Part shown: positions 1 to 5,418 of the stretch, in pieces
How positions within the stretch are numbered: the stretch's first letter is position 1
How the letters are laid out: every line of letters starts with the position of its first letter
Source of the DNA: JBFWNZ01 sp050250795
Lineage (GTDB): Bacteria > Pseudomonadota > Alphaproteobacteria > UBA8366
NCBI GenBank assembly: GCA_050250795.1
Contig: JBFWNZ010000268.1
Location: 1 to 5,501 of the forward strand
Length of the DNA: 5,501 nucleotides
Reading direction: 5' to 3'
Position numbers and translations under genes: made by a program
Notes under the pieces: generated by a model
Databases searched by the model: none
Told to the model about the DNA's origin: nothing
Seen by the model: the letters and a program-made list of their open reading frames with translations, nothing else

Positions 1-1338
1 CGCCTGCTTCAGCCAGTGTTCCAGCCAGTGGATGTCATAGTCGCCGTCCAGGAAGTCGGGCTGGGCGATGATGCGCTGATGCAGCGGGATCGTCGTCTCG
101 ATGCCCGAGATCACGAATTCCTCCAGCGTGCGGCGCAGGCGCATCAGGCATTCGTTGCGCGTGGCCCCATGCACGACCAGCTTGGCGACCAGGCTGTCGT
201 AATGCGGCGGCACGGCATATCCCGCATAGAGGGCGGAATCGACGCGCACGCCCAGGCCGCCCGGTGCGTGATACTCCTGCACCCGTCCCGGCGAGGGGGT
301 GAAGCTGACCGGGTTCTCGGCATTGATGCGGCATTCGATGGAATGGCCGTTCAGCCGCAGCTCCTTCTGCTCCATCCCGATCTCGCCGCCGGCGGCGATG
401 CGCAGCTGGGCGCGCACGAGGTCGAAGCCGGTGATCATCTCGGTGATCGGATGCTCGACCTGGAGGCGGGTGTTCATCTCGATGAAGTAGAACTCACCGT
501 GCTCGTACAGGAACTCGATGGTTCCGGCGCTGCGATAGCCGATCTGGGCGAGGCCGCGGGTCGCGGTCGCGCCGATCTTCTCGCGCAGGGCGGCGTCGAG
601 GGCCGGCGAGGGCGCCTCCTCCAGCACCTTCTGGTGGCGGCGTTGCAGCGAGCAGTCGCGCTCGCCCAGATGGATTACGTTGCCCTGGCCATCGCCCAGC
701 ACCTGGACCTCGATATGGCGCGGCTTGGTCAGCAGCTTTTCCATGTAGACGGAATCGTTGCCGAAGGCGGCCTTCGCCTCCTGCCGGCACATCGCCAGCG
801 CCTCGACCAGATGGTCGGCGCTTGGCGCGACCTTCATGCCGCGCCCGCCGCCGCCGGCCGTCGCCTTGATGAGCACGGGATAGCCGATCTCGCGCGCGAC
901 GCGCAGCGCCTCGACATCGCTGTCGATGGCGCCGTCCGAGCCGGGCACGGTCGGCAGGCCGAGATCGCGCGCCGCCTGCTTGGCGGTGATCTTGTCGCCC
1001 ATCAGCCGGATATGCTCGGGCGTCGGGCCGATGAAGGTCAGGCCGTGCTCCTCGACGATCTCGGCGAACTGGGCGTTCTCGGACAGGAAGCCGATGCCGG
1101 GATGGATCGCGTCGGCGCCGGTGATGGTCGCCGCCGAGAGAAGCGCGGGGATGTTGAGATAGCTGTCGCGCGCCGCGGGCGGGCCGATGCAGACGGACTC
1201 ATCGGCCAGCCGGACATGCATGGCGTGGGCGTCGGCCGTGGAATGCACGGCCACCGTCTTGATGCCCATCTCGCGGCAGGCGCGATGGATGCGGAGCGCG
1301 ATCTCGCCGCGGTTGGCGATCAGGATCTTCTCGAACAC
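1..1338 (-). CDS. accC: Biotin carboxylase subunit of acetyl-CoA carboxylase (3' end just outside window)
   Basis: AccC carboxylates the biotin on AccB using ATP and bicarbonate, the first half-reaction of acetyl-CoA carboxylase, in the cytoplasm. The window holds 446 codons with no stop. E. coli AccC has 449 residues, so only a few residues and the stop are probably missing. A GTG start gives VFEKILIANRGEIALRI, which aligns with the family N-terminus; no good Shine-Dalgarno precedes it. The ATP-grasp core is intact: K116 and K158, glycine-rich loop 162-166 (GGGGR), H208, K237 in RRHQKVLEEAP, E275, then E287, N289 and R291 in FIEMNTRLQVEHP, and R337. These match the E. coli catalytic and ATP/biotin-binding residues, shifted by one after position 116. 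At residue 82 the usual HPGYGFLSEN reads HPGIGFLSEN. It starts 16 bases after the accB stop and is almost certainly cotranscribed with it. The related carboxylase subunits of propionyl- or pyruvate carboxylases are longer and less likely given the accB neighbour. Confidence 0.97.
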   Translation of the reverse strand, partial: MFEKILIANRGEIALRIHRACREMGIKTVAVHSTADAHAMHVRLADESVCIGPPAARDSYLNIPALLSAATITGADAIHPGIGFLSENAQFAEIVEEHGLTFIGPTPEHIRLMGDKITAKQAARDLGLPTVPGSDGAIDSDVEALRVAREIGYPVLIKATAGGGGRGMKVAPSADHLVEALAMCRQEAKAAFGNDSVYMEKLLTKPRHIEVQVLGDGQGNVIHLGERDCSLQRRHQKVLEEAPSPALDAALREKIGATATRGLAQIGYRSAGTIEFLYEHGEFYFIEMNTRLQVEHPITEMITGFDLVRAQLRIAAGGEIGMEQKELRLNGHSIECRINAENPVSFTPSPGRVQEYHAPGGLGVRVDSALYAGYAVPPHYDSLVAKLVVHGATRNECLMRLRRTLEEFVISGIETTIPLHQRIIAQPDFLDGDYDIHWLEHWLKQA

Positions 1339-1354
1339 GGGGCCCGGCCTGCCG

Positions 1355-1804
1355 TCAGTCCAGCACGACCAGCGGCTCGCCGAATTCCACCGGCTGGCCG
1401 TCGCGCACCATAACCTGCGTCACCCGGCCGGCGCGCGGCGCCGGGATCGGGTTCATCACCTTCATCGCCTCGACGATCATCAGGGTCTGGCCTTCGACCA
1501 CGGTGTCGCCCGGCTTCACGAAATGCGGGGCGCCCGGCTGCGGCGCGAGATAGACCGTGCCGACCATCGGCGAGGGGATGGCCCCCGGATGCACCGCCGG
1601 CTCCCCGCCGGACGCCGCCGGGGCGGCACCGGCCGCCGGCGCCGCCATGGGCGCGGGCGCCGCGAAGCCGGCCACCGGCGCAGGGTCGCGCGCCACGCGG
1701 ACGACATGGGTGCCGTCGCGCAGTTCGATTTCGGTCAGGGAGGTTTCGTCGAGAAGCGCCGCCAAATCGCGGATAAGCTGGCTGTCGAGCTGGAACTTCG
1801 CCAT
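1355..1804 (-). CDS. accB: Biotin carboxyl carrier protein of acetyl-CoA carboxylase
   Basis: AccB carries the covalently bound biotin that shuttles carboxyl groups from AccC to the AccA/AccD carboxyltransferase. The protein is 149 residues (E. coli 156). Residues 1-40 form the N-terminal domain. Residues about 41-74 are an Ala/Pro/Gly-rich flexible linker, typical of BCCP. Residues about 75-149 are the biotinyl domain, with the biotin-accepting lysine K115 (codon 1460-1462) inside EAMKVMN; E. coli has EAMKMMN. I chose the ATG giving MAKFQLDSQ because it matches the family start and lies 25 bases after the aroQ stop. The frame stays open for 25 more codons upstream to another ATG, but that extension overlaps aroQ and has no family resemblance. 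Only a weak GGAC precedes the ATG, so translation may partly depend on coupling to aroQ. The protein should be a substrate for a biotin ligase (BirA) encoded elsewhere. Confidence 0.97.
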   Translation of the reverse strand: MAKFQLDSQLIRDLAALLDETSLTEIELRDGTHVVRVARDPAPVAGFAAPAPMAAPAAGAAPAASGGEPAVHPGAIPSPMVGTVYLAPQPGAPHFVKPGDTVVEGQTLMIVEAMKVMNPIPAPRAGRVTQVMVRDGQPVEFGEPLVVLD

Positions 1805-1829
1805 GTCGCGTCCGTTGCCGTTGATCGGG

Positions 1830-2282
1830 TCAGGCGGGGCCGTCGAGGAGCGCAGCCATCGCATCGATGGCCAGCGCATACCCGGCCGCGCCGAAGCCGC
1901 AGATGATACCCGTCGCCACTGCGGAAATAAACGAGTGGCGGCGGAAACCTTCGCGGGTCTGGATATTGGACAGATGTAGCTCGACGATCGGAAGATCGGT
2001 CAGCTTGAGCGCATCCAGGATCGCCACCGAGGTGTGGGTGAAGGCGGCGGGGTTGATCACGATGCCGTCCGCACCGGTTCGCGCCGCCTGAATCCAGCGC
2101 ACAAGCTCGCCCTCGACATCCGACTGCCGGAAATCGACCGCAAGCCCGCGCGCGGCACCGCGCGCCACGGTCAGGCGCTCGATATCCGCCAAGGTGTCGC
2201 GGCCGTAGATCTCGGGCTCGCGCACCCCCAGCATGTTCAGGTTGGGTCCGTTGAGCACGAGGACCCGTCGCGCTTCGGCCAA
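1830..2282 (-). CDS. aroQ: Type II 3-dehydroquinate dehydratase
   Basis: AroQ dehydrates 3-dehydroquinate to 3-dehydroshikimate, the third step of the shikimate pathway to aromatic amino acids, as a cytoplasmic enzyme (dodecameric in this family). The sequence has the family signature NGPNLNMLGVREPEIYG with R21 and the catalytic Y26, then N77 and H83 in INPAAFTHTS, H103 in ELHLSNI, and R114 in REGFRRHS. These correspond to the known active-site residues of the Mycobacterium tuberculosis enzyme. I chose a TTG start at 2280-2282: it gives 150 residues, the usual family length, and a GGAGGG ribosome-binding site lies four bases upstream. The frame stays open upstream to an ATG at 2432, adding 50 residues of low-complexity Arg/Pro-rich sequence unlike any AroQ and crossing the divergent kinase promoter region and start codon, so I reject that start. 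It is the first gene of the aroQ-accB-accC operon, an arrangement known from many proteobacteria. Confidence 0.96.
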   Translation of the reverse strand: MAEARRVLVLNGPNLNMLGVREPEIYGRDTLADIERLTVARGAARGLAVDFRQSDVEGELVRWIQAARTGADGIVINPAAFTHTSVAILDALKLTDLPIVELHLSNIQTREGFRRHSFISAVATGIICGFGAAGYALAIDAMAALLDGPA

Positions 2283-2286
2283 GATG

Positions 2287-2292
2287 CCCTCC
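2287..2292 (-). promoter_or_regulatory. Ribosome-binding site that fixes the aroQ TTG start
   Basis: Read on the minus strand this is GGAGGG, followed by CATC and then TTG. It is a strong Shine-Dalgarno at suitable spacing. With the length match to other AroQ proteins, it supports the TTG start over the ATG 150 bases further upstream. Confidence 0.8.
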
Positions 2293-2350
2293 GGCGGCTG
2301 CGGGGGCGCTATAGGGCCCCGATTCGCCCGTGGAGGCAAGCCCGGCGCGC

Positions 2351-2371
2351 CGCGACGATTGATTCGCCGCG
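2351..2371. repeat. Imperfect inverted repeat overlapping the kinase -35 candidate
   Basis: The arms are CGCGACGA (2351-2358) and TCGCCGCG (2364-2371), separated by TTGAT. Seven of eight positions pair. The right end of the spacer and the first base of the right arm coincide with the proposed -35 hexamer, so it could be an operator. In DNA this GC-rich, short imperfect repeats arise by chance, so the functional reading is tentative. Confidence 0.3.
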
Positions 2372-2387
2372 CGAAGGGACATATTGA
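2359..2387 (+). promoter_or_regulatory. Candidate sigma70-type promoter for the hybrid kinase
   Basis: TTGATT (2359-2364) is followed after exactly 17 bases by TATTGA (2382-2387). Transcription would start near 2394, giving a leader of about 37 bases that contains the kinase ribosome-binding site. This is the best hexamer pair in the gap, but the match is moderate and by eye only. Confidence 0.35.
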
Positions 2388-2420
2388 AACGAAGTCGGGA
2401 GAGGGCAGTTGGTTGCGGCG

Positions 2421-2425
2421 GGAGG
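2421..2425 (+). promoter_or_regulatory. Ribosome-binding site of the hybrid kinase
   Basis: GGAGG ends five bases before the ATG at 2431. It supports that start over the in-frame ATG at 2233, which would put the first 66 residues antisense to aroQ and its promoter. Confidence 0.75.
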
Positions 2426-2430
2426 CCCGC

Positions 2431-4551
2431 ATGCCATTCTACAGATCGTCCGCAGACGGTGCCCGGAATCATCTTGTGATTCCGGCCGTGTATTTTGCGG
2501 CGGCATCGCTCTACATCCTGCTGTCCACCTACCTGTTCGGCAGCGCGCTCGACTACAGCAGCGCGATCACATGGGTGGAGACGGGGAAGGGGCTGGCCTT
2601 CGTCGCCCTGTCGGCTGCAGTCCTGTGGCTGGTCCTCTACCGCCAATACAAGGCGCGGCGGTTCAGCGAGACGACCTTCCGCAATCTGGTCGAGACCATC
2701 GACGACGCCGTCTTCGTCATCCAGATCCCCGAGCGCATCATCTGCTATGCCAATCCCGCGGCGTTGCGGATGTTCGGCTATACGGCCGAGGAACTGGTCG
2801 GTAAAGACACGGCCCTGCTGCATTCCAGCGAGGATCAGTTCCTGCAATTCGGGTTCGAGACCGCGACCGCGATTTCGGGCGGGCAGGCACATCGCGGCGA
2901 GTATGAGCGGCGGCGCAAGAATGGCGAACTGTTTCCCAGTACCCACTCCATCTCGGTCTTCTCCAGCGACGGCGGCGGGGTCTTCGCGGTCACGGTTATT
3001 CAGGACGTCACCCTGCGCAAGCAGCAGGAGGCGACGATCCGCGAGAACGAGGAGCGGTTCCGCCAGTTCGCGGAGAATCTGCGCGAGGTGTTGTGGATCA
3101 CCGACGCCGAAAAGGCCGAGATGCAATATGTCAGCCCGGCCTATGAAGCCGTGTGGGGGCGGAGTGTCGAATCCCTCTATCGCGAGCCGGCTTCGTTCCT
3201 GGAGGCGGTGCACCCGGAGGACCGCGCGCGCGTCGCCGAGCGGGTCCGCCGGCAGGCGCTGGAGGAGTATGACGTCCAGTACCGCATTCTGCGCCCGGAC
3301 GGCGAGGTGCGCTGGATATGGGACCGTAGCGTGCCGACCCGCGATGTCCGCGGGCGCGTCCATCGTGTCGTCGGCATCGCCGAGGACATCACCGAGATGA
3401 AGCGCCGCGAGACGGAACTGGTGCAGGCGCAGAAGATGGAGGCGATGGGCCGGCTGACCGGCGGCATCGCCCATGACTTCAACAATGCGCTGATGGTGAT
3501 CCTGGGCAATGCGGAGCTTCTGGCCGACGGGATGGCGGCGGGGTCGACGGCCCATCAGCAGGCCGAGGGCATCGTGCAGGCGAGCCGGCGGGCCGGGGAA
3601 CTGACGCGTCGCCTGATGGCATTCTCGCGGCAGCAGACCCTGCAGCAGGACCGCATCGACCTGAACGCCCTGATCCTCGAAGTGACCACCTTGCTGGACC
3701 GCACCCTGGGCGGGAATGTCACGGTCGAGACGCGGCTGGCCGGCGGGCTGTGGCCGGTGATCGCCGACAAGGCGCAGACCGAGTCCTGCCTGCTGAATCT
3801 CGCCGTCAATGCGCGGGATGCGATGCCGCAGGGCGGGCGGCTCGTCATCGCGACCGGCAACCGGCATTTCGCGGCTGACGATCCGGCGCGGCCGGGCACC
3901 CTGGCGCCCGGCGACTACGCCATGCTGACCGTCTCGGATACCGGCGTGGGCATGGCGCCGGAACTGTCGGCGCGCGTCTTCGAGCCCTTCTTCACCACCA
4001 AGGAGGTCGGCAAGGGGACAGGGCTGGGATTGAGCATGGTTTACGGTTTCGTCGTGCAGTCCGGCGGCCATGTGGCGGTGGAGACCGCGCCGGGGGCCGG
4101 CGCGACCTTCCGGCTGTATCTGCCGCGCGATCCGGCGGGCGAGCGTCCGGCACCCGCGCCGGTGCCGGACGTGCCGGCGCGCGGGGCCGGGACCGTGCTG
4201 CTGGTCGAGGACGACGCGATGGTGCGGGCGCTGGTGGCGACGCAGCTGCGCCGGCTTGGCTATGCCGTGGTCGAGGCCGCAAGCGGCCCCGAGGCGCTGG
4301 ACCGGCTGGCGGAATGCGGCGACATCGCGCTGATGCTGACCGATGTGATGATGCCGGGCGGGATGAGCGGGCCCCAGCTTGCCGTCGCCGTGCGCGAAAG
4401 GCGGCCGTCGCTGCCGGTGCTGTTCGCGTCCGGATATGGCGAGCAGGGCGAATTCGCCCGCGTCGGCCTGCCGCCCGATACGCCGCTGCTGCGCAAGCCG
4501 TTCCGCCTGGGCGAACTCGCCCAGGCGCTGCGGCGGGCGCTGGAGGGCTAG
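2431..4551 (+). CDS. Membrane-bound hybrid sensor histidine kinase (2 TM, PAS-PAS-HisKA-HATPase-REC)
   Basis: This 706-residue inner-membrane kinase should autophosphorylate a histidine and pass the phosphate to its own receiver domain. Two hydrophobic helices (about 15-37 and 54-71) enclose a very short loop, so it probably senses through its cytoplasmic PAS domains (about 82-195 and 206-322) rather than a periplasmic domain. The H-box is GGIAHDFNN with phospho-acceptor H348 (HPK4 type). The ATP-binding domain has N-box N460 (NLAVNARDAM), G1 box DTGVGM (D503, G505, G507), F-box FEPFFTTK (517-524) and G2 box GKGTGLGLS (528-535). A Pro/Ala linker (571-586) leads to a receiver (about 587-704) with acidic pair E593/D594, phospho-acceptor D638, S667 and K689. 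All key residues are present, so it should be active. The layout and length resemble the cell-cycle kinase CckA, but many other kinases share them, so I give no symbol. No partner regulator lies nearby. The ligand is unknown. Confidence 0.93.
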   Translation: MPFYRSSADGARNHLVIPAVYFAAASLYILLSTYLFGSALDYSSAITWVETGKGLAFVALSAAVLWLVLYRQYKARRFSETTFRNLVETIDDAVFVIQIPERIICYANPAALRMFGYTAEELVGKDTALLHSSEDQFLQFGFETATAISGGQAHRGEYERRRKNGELFPSTHSISVFSSDGGGVFAVTVIQDVTLRKQQEATIRENEERFRQFAENLREVLWITDAEKAEMQYVSPAYEAVWGRSVESLYREPASFLEAVHPEDRARVAERVRRQALEEYDVQYRILRPDGEVRWIWDRSVPTRDVRGRVHRVVGIAEDITEMKRRETELVQAQKMEAMGRLTGGIAHDFNNALMVILGNAELLADGMAAGSTAHQQAEGIVQASRRAGELTRRLMAFSRQQTLQQDRIDLNALILEVTTLLDRTLGGNVTVETRLAGGLWPVIADKAQTESCLLNLAVNARDAMPQGGRLVIATGNRHFAADDPARPGTLAPGDYAMLTVSDTGVGMAPELSARVFEPFFTTKEVGKGTGLGLSMVYGFVVQSGGHVAVETAPGAGATFRLYLPRDPAGERPAPAPVPDVPARGAGTVLLVEDDAMVRALVATQLRRLGYAVVEAASGPEALDRLAECGDIALMLTDVMMPGGMSGPQLAVAVRERRPSLPVLFASGYGEQGEFARVGLPPDTPLLRKPFRLGELAQALRRALEG
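4504..4527. repeat. Perfect 10-bp inverted repeat (hairpin) at the convergent junction
   Basis: The arms CGCCTGGGCG (4504-4513) and CGCCCAGGCG (4518-4527) flank a four-base loop AACT. It lies inside the kinase coding sequence (RLGELAQA), 21 bases before that stop codon and 20 bases beyond the crotonase stop codon. RNA from either strand could form a very stable stem. No T-run follows in either direction, so it is not a canonical intrinsic terminator, but it may assist termination of the crotonase transcript. Confidence 0.5.
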
Positions 4552-5327
4552 CGGCCCACGAAAGAGGGCTTCTGCTTGGCCAGGAACGCCTTGTAGCCGC
4601 GCTGGAAGTCCTCGGTGTCGTAGCAGTCGAAGCCTTCGTCGATCTCGTCCACCGAGAGCGGGGTGGGGTCGAGCAGGCGGTAGACGAACTTCTTGTGCCA
4701 GCGGGCCGACAGGGGCGCGCCCTCGGCGATGCTCTCGGCCATCTTGCGCGCGGCGGCGCCGACCTCGCCGTCGGGCACGACCTTGTTGACGATGCCCATG
4801 CGCACCGCGTCGTCCACGCCGAACACCTCGCCGACCACGAGAATCTCCAGCGCGACGTTGGGGCCGAACTTGCGCACCAGCGGGCCCATCTCGTTATGCG
4901 CCTCGACCAGGCCCAGCCGCTTCACCGGCACGCCGAACCGGCTCGACTGGCCGCAGATGCGCAGGTCGCAGGCCGCCGCGATGCCCAGCCCGCCGCCGAC
5001 GCACAGGCCGTCGATCTGGGCGATGATGGGGTGGCGGCAGCGCTCGAAGCCGTGGAACGCCTTGTGCACCATGCGGCCGTATTCCAGCGCCTTCTTCTTG
5101 CTGGAGCGCACGGTCTCGAACTCGCTGATATCGGCGCCGGCGCTGAACGCCTTGCCGCCCGCGCCGCGCATGATGATGCAGCGCAGATCGGCGTCGCGGT
5201 CGCATTCGGCCAGCAGCCGGCCGATGCCGCCGAACATCGTGGCGTTCATGGCGTTGTGCCGCTCGGGCTGGTTCAGCACGATGGTGGCGATGGCGCCATC
5301 GCGTTCCAGATAGACCTGCTCGCTCAT
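4548..5327 (-). CDS. Crotonase-superfamily protein (enoyl-CoA hydratase/isomerase-like, atypical active site)
   Basis: This 259-residue protein is a crotonase-fold acyl-CoA enzyme, a length normal for the family. The N-terminus has IVLNQPERHNAM (17-27), an acyl-CoA/oxyanion-hole segment FSAGADISEF (61-70), and the second oxyanion segment IDGLCVGGGLGIA (105-117). A C-terminal trimerisation-type helical region follows. Two catalytic glutamates of classical hydratases are absent: GGGCELA in rat crotonase is GGGLGIA here (G115), and FGQPE is FGVPV here (V135). Acidic residues E142 and E146 lie nearby. It therefore may be an isomerase, hydrolase, decarboxylase or another crotonase activity; the substrate cannot be told. 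The ATG was chosen for the family N-terminus and a GGAG five bases upstream. The frame is open 47 codons further, but that extension crosses the divergent promoter region and overlaps the start of the neighbouring gene. Its stop shares CTAG with the kinase stop. The divergent maiA-like neighbour hints at catabolism but does not prove a joint pathway. Confidence 0.9.
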   Translation of the reverse strand: MSEQVYLERDGAIATIVLNQPERHNAMNATMFGGIGRLLAECDRDADLRCIIMRGAGGKAFSAGADISEFETVRSSKKKALEYGRMVHKAFHGFERCRHPIIAQIDGLCVGGGLGIAAACDLRICGQSSRFGVPVKRLGLVEAHNEMGPLVRKFGPNVALEILVVGEVFGVDDAVRMGIVNKVVPDGEVGAAARKMAESIAEGAPLSARWHKKFVYRLLDPTPLSVDEIDEGFDCYDTEDFQRGYKAFLAKQKPSFVGR

Positions 5328-5332
5328 GGGGG

Positions 5333-5336
5333 CTCC
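5333..5336 (-). promoter_or_regulatory. Ribosome-binding site of the crotonase gene
   Basis: On the minus strand the sequence AAGGACGGAG is followed by CCCCC and the ATG, placing GGAG five bases before the start. It decides between this ATG and in-frame upstream candidates. Confidence 0.7.
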
Positions 5337-5367
5337 GTCCTTTCTCGTTGGCCTTGTCTTGATGGCG

Positions 5368-5395
5368 ACGATAGCATGGAGGGCGCCGCGAACAA
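5368..5395 (-). promoter_or_regulatory. Candidate promoter for the crotonase gene
   Basis: On the minus strand TTGTTC (plus 5390-5395) is followed after 16 bases by TATCGT (plus 5368-5373). A start near 5361 would give a leader of about 34 bases. The hexamers are only moderate matches. For the opposite gene I see just a poor candidate on the plus strand (TTGGCC at 5348-5353, TAGCAT at 5372-5377), overlapping this one. The whole 91-base gap 5328-5418 must serve both genes. Confidence 0.3.
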
Positions 5396-5408
5396 CGGGA
5401 AGAGCGGG

Positions 5409-5413
5409 GGAGG
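5409..5413 (+). promoter_or_regulatory. Ribosome-binding site of the maiA-like gene
   Basis: GGAGG ends five bases before the ATG at 5419, within a purine-rich run, and supports that start. Confidence 0.7.
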
Positions 5414-5418
5414 AAGGC

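Larger units (their letters stand above)
2283..2430. promoter_or_regulatory. Divergent intergenic region between aroQ and the hybrid kinase
   Basis: This 148-base gap must hold promoters for the aroQ-accB-accC operon (leftward) and the kinase (rightward). The stretch 2359-2400 is AT-richer than its surroundings. For aroQ the best -10-like element I see is TATAGC on the minus strand (plus positions 2308-2313), about 26 bases upstream of the TTG start. Its nearest -35-like sequence, TTGCCT, sits 20 bases further up, longer than usual, so the assignment is weak. A perfect palindrome CGGCGCGCCG lies at 2343-2352 and a longer imperfect inverted repeat at 2351-2371. I see no small ORF or RNA gene here. 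Confidence 0.6.

Noticed and set aside
16..1413. A 465-codon open frame on the plus strand covering accC
   Set aside because: It is antisense to accC, which has every catalytic residue in the other strand. Its translation is Asp/Arg/Ala/Gly-rich with no recognisable domain. Long antisense frames are expected in GC-rich DNA with strong third-position bias.
1600..1690. GC-rich repetitive stretch within accB
   Set aside because: It encodes the Ala/Pro/Gly linker normal for biotin carboxyl carrier proteins and shows no regular tandem unit.
2233..2430. N-terminal extension of the kinase from an upstream in-frame ATG
   Set aside because: The extra 66 residues overlap aroQ antisense and lie over the candidate promoter. 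They are basic low-complexity sequence, and a clear GGAGG marks the ATG at 2431.
1735..4071. A 778-codon open frame on the minus strand across the kinase, the intergenic gap, aroQ and the start of accB
   Set aside because: It is antisense to the kinase for most of its length and out of frame with aroQ and accB. It has no domain and no ribosome-binding site, and it runs through a divergent promoter region. It is a codon-bias artefact.
4693..5313. A 206-codon plus-strand frame inside the crotonase gene
   Set aside because: Its Ser/Arg/Pro-rich translation is antisense to a well-supported coding sequence and shows no motif.
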